Origin: Oscillospiraceae bacterium
GTDB taxonomy: Bacteria; Bacillota; Clostridia; Oscillospirales; Ruminococcaceae
Direction of reading: 5' to 3'
Length of the DNA: 64,000 nt
Assembly: GCA_900768995.1 (NCBI GenBank)
Contig: CAAGEZ010000030.1
Coordinates: 12,382-76,381 of the forward strand
Of this stretch, positions 7,859 through 16,229 are shown one piece after another (positions within the stretch are counted from its first letter, which is position 1; every line of letters begins with the position of its first letter). The notes beneath the pieces were generated by a model. The model saw only the letters and a list, made by a program, of their open reading frames with translations, ran no database searches and was not told where the DNA came from. The position numbers and the translations under genes were made by a program.

Positions 7859-9676
7859 GTGAAGCATATCAGTCTGAAAAACAGCTCTATCCGAAATCAG
7901 ATGCTTGTGATGTTCCTTACGGTAATACTGCCCCTTTTTGCAGCCAGCATAATGCTCCTTGTGAACCTCCGCTCCACCGTTACCGACAAGATAATCAGCA
8001 CCGCAAATGTCAAGGCGGACACCATAAAAACAAGGATAACCGATACAGTTGACGCTTCTGAAGCGGCGATGGGTATGTTCACAACCGATGAAAGTGTTAT
8101 CGCCTTTCTCGAAAATGAATATGAATACAACAAGGAATACTACAAATATTACAGCCGAGGCCCACACAAAAGATACCTTGACGCATATCCTCAGATAGAA
8201 AGCATCAAGGTCTATACCGAGCGTGAGGATTTTATCTGCAATCTTGACTACATATATGCCGATGACAATATCCGTTCCCAGAGCTGGTACGGCAGTTCAA
8301 AAGCGAACAGTGACAATTTTTTCTGGAACGTTGTTCTTGACCGTTCCAACGGAAAATGGCACCTTGCCTGCATCAAAGCGGTAAAGGATAATAATGAGGT
8401 CATCGGCGTTGCGGCGGCGCTTATATCCGACAGCTGGATAAGCAGGAGTGTTCCCTCCGAGGACAGCAGGGGCATTTTATGCGTTGGAAGCGGCAGCGTC
8501 TTTTTCAGCAGCTATGATGCAGTCAGGGCAGGCGGGCATATTGAGTTTGACGAAACAGTCTCTATGAACGGCAAGAAAGTCCTTGAAGAGGGACTTGAAG
8601 GCTTCAAAGGCTACACCATAACCGATAATTTCAATTACGGCGAGGATTTCCAGATAGTTTTCCTCATTCCATCAGGTATTGCGGATATGGAAATAAACAA
8701 ATTGTCCATAATCTACGGCGGATATTTCTGCCTGTTCTTTATTCTGTCCCTGCTCATAATCGTGCTGTTTACAAGCGTTTTTTCACGTCGAATCACACTG
8801 CTCAGCGAGAAAATGCACGCTGTTGCGGGGGGCAATTTCAACGTTGAGATCACCGACACGGGAAAAGATGAAATAGCCCAGCTTTACACCGACCTTGAAC
8901 AGATGATACACAGTATGCAGAAGATGCTCGATGACGTGTATCAGGCAAAGATACAGAACGAGGAGTTCAAATTCGTTCAGATGGAAGCAGAGTTCAAGGC
9001 ACTTGCAAGCCAGATAAATCCTCATTTTCTGTACAATACCCTTGAGACCATACGAATGAAAGCGTTCTGCAACAATGATAAGGAAACAGCCGACCTTGTA
9101 AAGAAGCTCGGCAAATTTATGCGGCGCTGCCTTGAAATAAAAAACGGCGAGGTTACACTCCGCTCAGAGCTTGAATTTACAAACGGTTACTTAGAGCTCC
9201 AGTCCGCCCGATTCGGTGACAGGGTCTCCTACAGCATTTATTCCGAGGTGTCAAAGGATTATATGATACTGCCGCTGGTCATTCAGCCGGTGGTGGAAAA
9301 CGCCTTTGTTCACGGCATCGAAAGCTGCAAGGACAACGGACATATCGACATAAGAGTTTACTACAGCGGCGATAATGTCATTATTGACGTAAAGGACAAC
9401 GGCGTTGGTATGAATGACGAAAAGCTTCACGAGCTTGAAGAAAAGCTCCGTCGGAATGACACATCATCGGGCAAAAGCATCGGTCTGACCAATGTAAACA
9501 AACGAATAAAGATGTACCACGGCGACCGTTACGGTCTTACCATACAGACAAAGGAGGGCGGCGGTACATTGATACGCATAACTCTCCCACGCAACCCTGT
9601 TCTGAGAGGTCAGAACGCTGATTCAAAGGATATGAAAGGTGATGATATGAATGTTCAAGGTACTTCTGGTAGATGA
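7859..9676 (+). CDS. Sensor histidine kinase, YesM type
   Basis: 605 residues, GTG start. Transmembrane helix at about 14-36, an extracytoplasmic sensing region from 37 to 280 (Cache-like by position), a second helix at about 283-307, a HAMP linker, then the His_kinase family domain with phospho-acceptor His389 in the motif QINPHFLYN, and an HATPase domain (VENAF N-box, DNGVGM G-box). This is the LytS/YesM class, which in Clostridia usually senses carbohydrates or cell-envelope signals and pairs with an AraC-type response regulator. The partner gene overlaps its 3' end by 26 bases. No ABC sugar transporter is next to it, so the ligand cannot be guessed from context. Confidence 0.93.
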   Translation: MKHISLKNSSIRNQMLVMFLTVILPLFAASIMLLVNLRSTVTDKIISTANVKADTIKTRITDTVDASEAAMGMFTTDESVIAFLENEYEYNKEYYKYYSRGPHKRYLDAYPQIESIKVYTEREDFICNLDYIYADDNIRSQSWYGSSKANSDNFFWNVVLDRSNGKWHLACIKAVKDNNEVIGVAAALISDSWISRSVPSEDSRGILCVGSGSVFFSSYDAVRAGGHIEFDETVSMNGKKVLEEGLEGFKGYTITDNFNYGEDFQIVFLIPSGIADMEINKLSIIYGGYFCLFFILSLLIIVLFTSVFSRRITLLSEKMHAVAGGNFNVEITDTGKDEIAQLYTDLEQMIHSMQKMLDDVYQAKIQNEEFKFVQMEAEFKALASQINPHFLYNTLETIRMKAFCNNDKETADLVKKLGKFMRRCLEIKNGEVTLRSELEFTNGYLELQSARFGDRVSYSIYSEVSKDYMILPLVIQPVVENAFVHGIESCKDNGHIDIRVYYSGDNVIIDVKDNGVGMNDEKLHELEEKLRRNDTSSGKSIGLTNVNKRIKMYHGDRYGLTIQTKEGGGTLIRITLPRNPVLRGQNADSKDMKGDDMNVQGTSGR

Positions 9677-11150
9677 TGAGCCTAACGTGCGAATGGGCAT
9701 AAAAATGATGATCCCTTGGGAAAGCATCGGCTGCGAGGTCATAGGCGAGGCGGAGGACGGCGATGACGGGCTTTCAAAAATTATGATAATGCGCCCGGAT
9801 ATTGTCATTGCGGATATAAAAATGCCGGGAAAAACGGGCATTGAGATGACGGAAGCCGCAAAGGCACTTGGATTTAAGGGCAAGGTGATAATCCTTTCGG
9901 GATATTCGGATTTTAGCTATGCAAAGACTGCCATTGCTCTTGGCGTGGAAAATTTTATCCTCAAACCCGTTGACGAGGACGAGCTTACCGAGGCCATAAA
10001 GACCGCAGGGGACAAGATACGCAACGAGCGTGAAAAGAGCTTCAGGCAGGAAATTGGCAGCGAATATCTCAACGAGCAGAGGATAAAAGGACTTTTCGCA
10101 GGCGACGAGACCTGCATTGCGGAAGCGGCTGCGGAGGGAGGATATGTTTCCTGCTGTGCGGCGGTGGCGGGCTTTGACGAGCAGTCAGGCTCTGCGGACT
10201 GTACGGCGGCAGTCAGAAAATTTTTCGGCAATATGAAAAATGTGGATATAATTTCGCTGGATATCGGCGGCGTTCTGGGACTGCTTTTCAGAAACTGGGA
10301 TCATCAGGCGGTAAAGGAGGCATTGAGCGGTCTTAACGACGCTCTTATGGGCAAGGCGTTTATTGCCTGCGGAACCTCTGCGGACACCCCTTGGGACATA
10401 AGCAGGTCTTACAGCGAGGCTAAAAATCTTTATGCCAACAAGTTCATATTCCGACACTGCGGCGTTGTAACTCCCGATATGCTAAAAAAGGAGCACACGG
10501 AAAGCTCCATTGATTTTGCATCGCAGATATATGCATACATAGAAATAAACGACACGGAAAAACTGAGCAAGACCCTTGATATGTTTATGGAATCTATGCA
10601 GACCCTTGACAATACCCCCGAAAAGGCGAAGATAAGCTGCATTACCCTGCTTATGGATATCCGTTCGAGAATAGTCAGAAGTGCATCGGACAAAAAGCCT
10701 GAGACCCTTATAACAGACGAATTTGTATCACATATCGGTGAGCTTCAGAGCCTGAGAGACATCATCGAGGAAATGAGAAAATGCCTTATCGGAGTGTCCG
10801 ACGCTTGTTTCAGCAAGACCACGAAAAGCAATATGGAGCGTGTTGTCCGCTATATCCGTGCAAACTATAACCGTGAGCTCCGCCTTGAAATGCTTGCGGG
10901 GATATTCGGCTACAACAGCGCCTATCTCGGCAAGGTGTTCCATCAGTACACAGGTGAAAATTTCAACAATTATCTCGATGAGATACGCATTACCGAGGCA
11001 AAGCGTCTTCTTTCCGAAGAGGATTATAAGGTGTACGAGGTGGCTGAAATGGTGGGTTACACGAATATCAACTATTTTCATAACAAATTTAAAAAATACG
11101 TTGGTGTCAGCCCTCTGAGCTATAAAAAATCATTCGGAAAAGATGATTGA
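9651..11150 (+). CDS. AraC-family response regulator, YesN type
   Basis: 499 residues. The receiver domain occupies 1-125, with the acidic pocket DDE at 8-10 and phospho-acceptor Asp55 (IADIKMPG). A central region of about 260 residues has no family I can name. A C-terminal AraC pair of helix-turn-helix motifs spans roughly 395-495, ending in the typical block with GYTNINYFHNKFKKYVG. It is translated from within the kinase gene (26-base overlap), so the two are made together. Targets are unknown: candidates are the NfnAB genes directly downstream or unlinked sugar-use genes. Confidence 0.93.
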   Translation: MFKVLLVDDEPNVRMGIKMMIPWESIGCEVIGEAEDGDDGLSKIMIMRPDIVIADIKMPGKTGIEMTEAAKALGFKGKVIILSGYSDFSYAKTAIALGVENFILKPVDEDELTEAIKTAGDKIRNEREKSFRQEIGSEYLNEQRIKGLFAGDETCIAEAAAEGGYVSCCAAVAGFDEQSGSADCTAAVRKFFGNMKNVDIISLDIGGVLGLLFRNWDHQAVKEALSGLNDALMGKAFIACGTSADTPWDISRSYSEAKNLYANKFIFRHCGVVTPDMLKKEHTESSIDFASQIYAYIEINDTEKLSKTLDMFMESMQTLDNTPEKAKISCITLLMDIRSRIVRSASDKKPETLITDEFVSHIGELQSLRDIIEEMRKCLIGVSDACFSKTTKSNMERVVRYIRANYNRELRLEMLAGIFGYNSAYLGKVFHQYTGENFNNYLDEIRITEAKRLLSEEDYKVYEVAEMVGYTNINYFHNKFKKYVGVSPLSYKKSFGKDD

Positions 11151-11187
11151 TATATCATAAAATATATAGGGCCATATATTTTTTATA

Positions 11188-11217
11188 TTTCAAAAAAGCC
11201 TTGCAATATGGTATTAT
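11188..11217 (+). promoter_or_regulatory. Possible promoter of nfnAB
   Basis: TTTCAA (11188-11193), 18-base spacer, TATTAT (11212-11217), inside an AT-rich 182-base gap. An AT-rich inverted repeat (AATATAT / ATATATT near 11161-11180) just before it could end the two-component transcript. Confidence 0.35.
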
Positions 11218-11332
11218 TAAATAGTATGCAGAAGTATGCGGAAAATGAGGTTTTGCGGCATATCCTGTCGGAAAAAACAGGCTGAATGCTTTGCATATTT
11301 GTTCGTATTTCTACACGAAAGGACAGTGTACA

Positions 11333-12172
11333 ATGTATAAAATTGTAAGAAAAAAAGCTTTAAATCCAACTGTTACCCTTATGGATATCGAAGCTCCTGC
11401 GGTTGCAAAAAAGGCTGAACCCGGTCAGTTTATCATTCTGAGAACTGATGCTGACGGCGAGAGAATACCTCTTACCGTTGCCGATTTTGACAGAGAAAAG
11501 GGTACTGTTACCATAATATTCCAGATCGTCGGTGCTACCACCGAAAAGCTCAACCATATGAACGAGGGCGATTATCTTCAGGATTTCGCAGGTCCTCTCG
11601 GCAAGGCTACCCATACTGAGGGACTCAAAAAGGTCGCTGTTGTGGGCGGCGGTGTTGGCTGTGCTATTGCATATCCCGTTGCAAAGAAGCTCCACAGCAT
11701 CGGCTGTGAGGTCCATTCCATCGTCGGTTTCAGAAACAAGGATCTCGTTATCCTCGAGGACGAGTTCAAGGCTTGCTCCGACAAGCTCTGTATGATGACC
11801 GATGACGGCTCATACGGCACAAAGGGTCTCGTTACAAACGCTCTTAAGGAGCTTATAGACAGTGGTGAAAAATACGACGAGGTCATCGCCATAGGTCCTC
11901 TGATAATGATGAAATTCGTTGCCGCTACCACAAAGGAATACGGTATCAAGACCGTTGTTTCAATGAATCCCATTATGATCGACGGTACGGGAATGTGCGG
12001 CGGATGTCGTCTTACCGTTGGCGGCGAAACAAAGTTTGCCTGCGTTGACGGCCCCGAATTTGACGGTCATCTTGTTGACTTCGCCGAGGCTATGGAACGT
12101 TCCACAATGTACAAGCCTTTTGAAAGAAGAAAGCACGAGGAGACCTGCAACTTATTCAAGGAGGTAAAGTGA
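11333..12172 (+). CDS. nfnA: NfnA, FAD/NAD-binding subunit of bifurcating transhydrogenase
   Basis: 279 residues when started at ATG 11333, which follows GAAAGGA at good spacing; an upstream in-frame TTG at 11291 gives a non-conserved extension and is less likely. The fold is ferredoxin-NADP reductase-like: FAD motif RIPLTVAD, nucleotide loop GGGVGCAIAYP, and a C-terminal cysteine set (GMCGGCR and a later Cys before VDGP) binding a 2Fe-2S cluster. With NfnB it forms NADH-dependent reduced ferredoxin:NADP+ oxidoreductase, which couples NADPH, NADH and ferredoxin pools. One base separates it from nfnB. Confidence 0.9.
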   Translation: MYKIVRKKALNPTVTLMDIEAPAVAKKAEPGQFIILRTDADGERIPLTVADFDREKGTVTIIFQIVGATTEKLNHMNEGDYLQDFAGPLGKATHTEGLKKVAVVGGGVGCAIAYPVAKKLHSIGCEVHSIVGFRNKDLVILEDEFKACSDKLCMMTDDGSYGTKGLVTNALKELIDSGEKYDEVIAIGPLIMMKFVAATTKEYGIKTVVSMNPIMIDGTGMCGGCRLTVGGETKFACVDGPEFDGHLVDFAEAMERSTMYKPFERRKHEETCNLFKEVK

Positions 12173-12173
12173 T

Positions 12174-13562
12174 ATGCCTAATATGTCGCTTAAAAAGAAC
12201 CCTATGCCCTCTCAGGAGCCTGATGTAAGAAACAAGAACTTTCTTGAAGTTGCTCTCGGCTACACTGAGGAAATGGCTGTTGACGAGGCTCAGAGATGCC
12301 TTAACTGCAAAAATATGCCCTGCGTGAACGGATGTCCCGTTAACATAAATATCCCCGCATTTATCAAGGAAATTGCCAACAAGAACTTCGAGGGTGCTTA
12401 CAGCATCATCTCCAAGTCCAGCTCACTTCCCGCTGTCTGCGGACGTGTATGCCCCCAGGAAACACAGTGCGAGGGCAAGTGCGTAAGAGGCATCAAGGGC
12501 GAACCTGTCGGTATCGGCAGACTTGAAAGATTTGCCGCTGACTATCACAATGCAAACTTCAAGGGCGAGCCCGAAAAGCCCGTTTCCAACGGCAAGAAGG
12601 TTGCAGTCATCGGCGCAGGCCCCGCAGGTCTTACCTGTGCAGGCGACCTTGCCAAGAAGGGCTATGAGGTAACAGTATTCGAAGCACTCCACCTTGCAGG
12701 CGGCGTTCTTGTTTACGGTATCCCTGAGTTCAGACTTCCCAAGAGCATCGTTCAGCACGAGATCGACGGTCTTAAGGCTATCGGCGTTCAGATCGACACA
12801 AACGTTATCATCGGCAAGACCATTACCATTGATGAGCTTTTCGAGCAGGGCTTCAAGAGCATCTTCATCGGCTCAGGCGCAGGTCTTCCCAGATTTATGA
12901 ATATCCCCGGTGAGAACCTCAAGGGCGTTTACTCCGCAAATGAGTTCCTCACAAGAGTTAACCTTATGAAGGCATACAAAGAGGGCAGCGACACTCCCGT
13001 CAAGGAGAACAAGAGAGTTGCAGTTGTAGGCGGCGGAAACGTTGCAATGGATGCAGCAAGATGTGCAAAGCGTCTCGGCGCAGAAGAGGTCTACATAGTT
13101 TACCGCCGTGGCGAAGCAGAGCTTCCCGCAAGAGCAGAGGAGATCGAGCACGCTAAGGAAGAGGGCATCATCTTCAAGACCCTTACTAATCCCGTTGAGA
13201 TACTTGGCGACGAAAACAAGTTCGTAAGCGGCATCAAGTGCGTATCTATGGAGCTTGGCGAGCCTGACGAGTCGGGCAGAAGAAGACCCGTTGTTAAGGA
13301 AGGCTCCGAGCACACTATCGACGTTGATTGCGTTGTAATGTCCATCGGTACATCTCCCAACCCCCTCATCAGAAACACCACTGAGGGACTTGAAACCAAC
13401 AAGCACGGCTGTATCGTTACAAAGGACGAGAGCGGTCTTACCTCCCGTGAGGGCGTTTATGCAGGCGGAGACGCTGTAACAGGCGCAGCTACCGTTATCC
13501 TCGCTATGGGCGCAGGCAAATCCGCTGCACAGGCTATTGACGAGTATCTTCAGAACAAGTAA
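12174..13562 (+). CDS. nfnB: NfnB, NADPH-binding subunit (GltD-like)
   Basis: 462 residues related to the small subunit of glutamate synthase. The N-terminal cysteine-rich region (CLNCKNMPC, then CGRVCPQETQCEGKC) binds two 4Fe-4S clusters. The FAD motif GAGPAGLTCAG follows, and the NADPH motif GGGNVAMDAAR is in the second Rossmann domain. Adjacent nfnA, and the absence of a large glutamate synthase subunit, make NfnAB much more likely than GltBD. The complex bifurcates electrons from two NADPH to NAD and ferredoxin, or works in reverse to supply NADPH for biosynthesis. Highly biased codons suggest strong expression. Confidence 0.92.
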   Translation: MPNMSLKKNPMPSQEPDVRNKNFLEVALGYTEEMAVDEAQRCLNCKNMPCVNGCPVNINIPAFIKEIANKNFEGAYSIISKSSSLPAVCGRVCPQETQCEGKCVRGIKGEPVGIGRLERFAADYHNANFKGEPEKPVSNGKKVAVIGAGPAGLTCAGDLAKKGYEVTVFEALHLAGGVLVYGIPEFRLPKSIVQHEIDGLKAIGVQIDTNVIIGKTITIDELFEQGFKSIFIGSGAGLPRFMNIPGENLKGVYSANEFLTRVNLMKAYKEGSDTPVKENKRVAVVGGGNVAMDAARCAKRLGAEEVYIVYRRGEAELPARAEEIEHAKEEGIIFKTLTNPVEILGDENKFVSGIKCVSMELGEPDESGRRRPVVKEGSEHTIDVDCVVMSIGTSPNPLIRNTTEGLETNKHGCIVTKDESGLTSREGVYAGGDAVTGAATVILAMGAGKSAAQAIDEYLQNK

Positions 13563-13573
13563 TAGATAAGCTT

Positions 13574-13609
13574 TTCACCGTATCCGTTCTGCGGGTACGG
13601 TGAATTTTT
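13574..13609 (+). terminator. nfnAB terminator
   Basis: Thirteen-base arms TTCACCGTATCCG (13574-13586) and CGGGTACGGTGAA (13592-13604) with one U-G pair, then TTTTTG. Confidence 0.92.
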
Positions 13610-13636
13610 GATATGCAGGAGGTGGGAGCAGACAAG

Positions 13637-14614
13637 ATGAATAAGGCTAAAAAAATAATACCATATTTACCTGTTATCTTTGTTTTGCTTTCGATCTCTT
13701 TCAGAATAATTCCCGATTGGCTTGACCTTTTTGATGTTATGGTAGGAAAAGAGGGTTTGAAAAATGTAATTGCTGCTCTTATTTTTGCTATGCTGTCCCG
13801 AATGATGATATGTGTTCCTATTATTTTTTTGGGAGTAGGGGCGGCAGTTTTTTCCGTTCAACCTTTTAAGGACAGAAAAAATGGTGGTCGAAGACTTGCT
13901 GCTCTTTTGATCACATTAGCGGTTCTTCTTATTCCGATTGGTATTTTGGGAATGATAAATTTTACTGATGATTTTGATAATGCAAAGTATGCACTGTATT
14001 CAGCCGATGGAAAGAGACACAATGATTTTCAGTTATTGGCATATTGTATAAGCGATTATTTTTCCGACGAATATGATACATATACTGTAAATAAAATATA
14101 TTTCGATGACGGATTATCGTCAAGATACAGCCGACGGGAATATGAGCTTTCGGGATATTATTATGATATTCTTTCTTTAACCCTTGGAAATAATGAGGAG
14201 CTTTCGGCTCAGGTTGGAAGAGAGGACTATAATTATTTAAAAAATTCCCTGCCGAACGGTTTTGATATTACAGTATCGGTCTATAGGAAATCACGCTATA
14301 TCAGAAGCTTTGAGCCGTCTGTGGAGTTTGGCAGAGATGAAAGTTATGAGCACATTTTTCAAATATCAGCAAATGGTGATAAGATAGTCCGCTCCGACAA
14401 AATGGCAGCTTTTGAGTTGGATAATCTTACTTGGTGTGAATTTCGCAAGAATGAGAGCGATGACATAAGCAATGCGCTTTGCATTATATCAGCAGAAAAA
14501 TCTCTTGAATATCCATATTTGATTAAAGGCGATGAAATATGCCTTTTTGCTTGTATGGACGGAGGATACAAAAAGGTGAGCAACATTATTTATAAGGAAG
14601 AAACAAACCAATGA
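13637..14614 (+). CDS. AT-rich predicted membrane protein of unknown function
   Basis: 325 residues from ATG 13637, about 13 bases after AGGAGGT. An earlier ATG at 13613 precedes the ribosome site and is less likely. Hydrophobic segments at roughly residues 7-24, 39-64 and 80-104 probably cross the membrane, leaving a polar domain of about 200 residues rich in Tyr, Ser and Asp. I recognise no family. Codon use is markedly AT-richer than both neighbours (many TTT, TTA, AAT, ATT), which suggests recent acquisition. Its stop overlaps the start of the downstream pseudouridine synthase by four bases (ATGA), so it is transcribed with that gene today. Confidence 0.7.
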   Translation: MNKAKKIIPYLPVIFVLLSISFRIIPDWLDLFDVMVGKEGLKNVIAALIFAMLSRMMICVPIIFLGVGAAVFSVQPFKDRKNGGRRLAALLITLAVLLIPIGILGMINFTDDFDNAKYALYSADGKRHNDFQLLAYCISDYFSDEYDTYTVNKIYFDDGLSSRYSRREYELSGYYYDILSLTLGNNEELSAQVGREDYNYLKNSLPNGFDITVSVYRKSRYIRSFEPSVEFGRDESYEHIFQISANGDKIVRSDKMAAFELDNLTWCEFRKNESDDISNALCIISAEKSLEYPYLIKGDEICLFACMDGGYKKVSNIIYKEETNQ

Positions 14615-15573
14615 AAAAATACATCATAAACTCCAACGATGCAGGGCAGCGTGTGGATAAATTCATACAAAAAGCCGCACCGAAGCTGCCCCAGAGCGCA
14701 ATGTATAAGGGTATCCGCACGAAAAACATCAAGCTCAACCGCAAGCGGTGCGAGATATCCACCCGACTTTCCGAGGGAGATGTGCTGGAGCTGTATCTTC
14801 CCGATGAATTTTTCGGGGAGGAAAATTCCAAGGAAAAATACACATTTCTCAAAGCTCCAAAGGACATTTCTGTCATCTATGAGGACGAAAATATCCTGCT
14901 CATCGACAAGAAAAACGGGCTTGTGGTCCACGAGGACAATGACGGAACGGTGGACACTCTCGTAAACCGTATGCAGCATTATCTTTACGCAAAAGGGGAG
15001 TATGACCCTGCGGACGAAAACAGCTTCACCCCTTCTCTCTGCAATCGTCTCGACAGGAACACGGGAGGCATTGTCATAGCCGCCAAAAATGCGGAATCCC
15101 TGCGCATTCTCAATCAGAAGATAAAGGACAGGGAGCTTGAAAAGAAATATCTTTGCATTGTTGTGGGAGTGCCGCCGAAAAAATCCGACACAATGACCCA
15201 CTATCTTTTCAAGGACAGCAAGACCAACACCGTCACCGTTTCCGACAAAAAGACCGACCGCAACAAGACTATCATCACAAAGTACAGAGTGCTGAAAAAC
15301 GACGGAAAGCTGAGTCTTGTGGAGGTGGAGCTGCTTACGGGCAGAACTCACCAGATTCGTGCACATATGGCGTATATCGGCTGTCCGCTCCTGGGCGATG
15401 GAAAGTACGGCAGCAACAAGGTGAACAGGAGCTATGGAATAAAAACTCAGGCGCTGTATTCCTACAAGCTTAAGTTTACATTCACCACCGACGGCGGCAT
15501 ACTCCAATACCTTAACGGCAGGGAGTTTACAGCTCCTGATGTGTGGTTTGAGAATATGTTCCTTGATAAATAA
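14611..15573 (+). CDS. RluA-family rRNA/tRNA pseudouridine synthase
   Basis: 320 residues. An N-terminal S4-like RNA-binding domain (about 1-75, including AGQRVDKFI) is followed by the PseudoU_synth_2 domain with the catalytic aspartate in NRLDRNTGG (near residue 150) and the later TGRTHQIRAHM block. The enzyme isomerises uridine in structured RNA in the cytoplasm; which position it modifies (RluC-, RluD- or YhcT-like) cannot be told from sequence. The start overlaps the preceding gene's stop by 4 bases. Confidence 0.92.
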   Translation: MKKYIINSNDAGQRVDKFIQKAAPKLPQSAMYKGIRTKNIKLNRKRCEISTRLSEGDVLELYLPDEFFGEENSKEKYTFLKAPKDISVIYEDENILLIDKKNGLVVHEDNDGTVDTLVNRMQHYLYAKGEYDPADENSFTPSLCNRLDRNTGGIVIAAKNAESLRILNQKIKDRELEKKYLCIVVGVPPKKSDTMTHYLFKDSKTNTVTVSDKKTDRNKTIITKYRVLKNDGKLSLVEVELLTGRTHQIRAHMAYIGCPLLGDGKYGSNKVNRSYGIKTQALYSYKLKFTFTTDGGILQYLNGREFTAPDVWFENMFLDK

Positions 15574-15601
15574 TATTAACTCTATGTTCACAGAAAGTTT
15601 G

Positions 15602-15630
15602 TTGTAATATCTCTCAAACATTCGTATAAT
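15602..15630 (+). promoter_or_regulatory. Near-consensus promoter of the marR-ABC operon
   Basis: TTGTAA (15602-15607), 17-base spacer, TATAAT (15625-15630). The predicted start point falls inside the tandem palindromes that begin five bases later. Confidence 0.85.
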
Positions 15631-15667
15631 AAATGTTAGACTTCTAACTGATAGATGTCTAACATTT
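15631..15667 (+). promoter_or_regulatory. Tandem MarR-type operator
   Basis: Two 14-bp palindromes sit side by side: GTTAGACTTCTAAC (15635-15648, perfect) and GATAGATGTCTAAC (15650-15663, one mismatch). Outer arms also pair, since AAATGTTAGAC at 15631 matches GTCTAACATTT ending at 15667. Position over the start of transcription and directly before marR points to autorepression by the MarR protein. The binding itself is inferred. Confidence 0.75.
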
Positions 15668-15692
15668 ATTTTTCTCTAAGGGAGGGGATATA

Positions 15693-16229
15693 GTGACAGG
15701 CTCAGAAGGAGCAAATCCTGACAGAGAGGAGCATATCGGAAAATACATCAACCGCCTTTCAAAGGATATCAGATATGCCATCAACGGTTATCTTCTTGAA
15801 AAAGGATATACAATGACAGGCGAGCAGTGCAGGATACTGGGCTACATCAGATACTGCAACGATCACGGAGACTGTGTTTACCAAAAGGATATCGAAAACA
15901 GCTTCGGTATAAAGCGTTCCTCCGTGGCAAGCATTCTTGCCAATATGGAAAAGGGCGGGTATATTGTCCGTGAGGTGGACGGTGCCGATGCCAGAGTAAA
16001 AAGGGTTATCCTTACCGAACAGGGGCAGAAGCTCCAGCGGGAAATGGGGCTTACTATCCAGATGATAGAGGGCATCATAACCCGGAATATGTCGGATAAG
16101 GATATATCCGAGCTTATAAGGCTCACATCTCTTGCAATTTCCAACATAGAATCCTCGGGATTTCTCGGGGACTGCTGCGGAAAGGACAGAGAAAAATCAA
16201 AAGAAAAGGAGACTTCTGACAAATGCTGA
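15693..16229 (+). CDS. MarR-family transcriptional repressor
   Basis: 178 residues, GTG start behind GGAGGGG. A winged helix-turn-helix spans residues about 45-115 (the recognition region includes FGIKRSSVASILANMEKGGYI, followed by the wing with DARVKRVILT). Genes of this type head many Clostridial drug-exporter operons and repress them until a ligand releases the protein. Here it overlaps the first exporter gene by 7 bases and has a tandem palindrome over its promoter, so control of the exporter by this protein is a safe inference. The C-terminal 25 residues are charged and contain two adjacent cysteines (DCCGK). Confidence 0.9.
   Translation: MTGSEGANPDREEHIGKYINRLSKDIRYAINGYLLEKGYTMTGEQCRILGYIRYCNDHGDCVYQKDIENSFGIKRSSVASILANMEKGGYIVREVDGADARVKRVILTEQGQKLQREMGLTIQMIEGIITRNMSDKDISELIRLTSLAISNIESSGFLGDCCGKDREKSKEKETSDKC

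Noticed and set aside
14590..15621. 343-codon open frame opposite the RluA-type gene
   Set aside because: The + strand gene has clear family motifs and an overlap-coupled start; the opposite frame has none.
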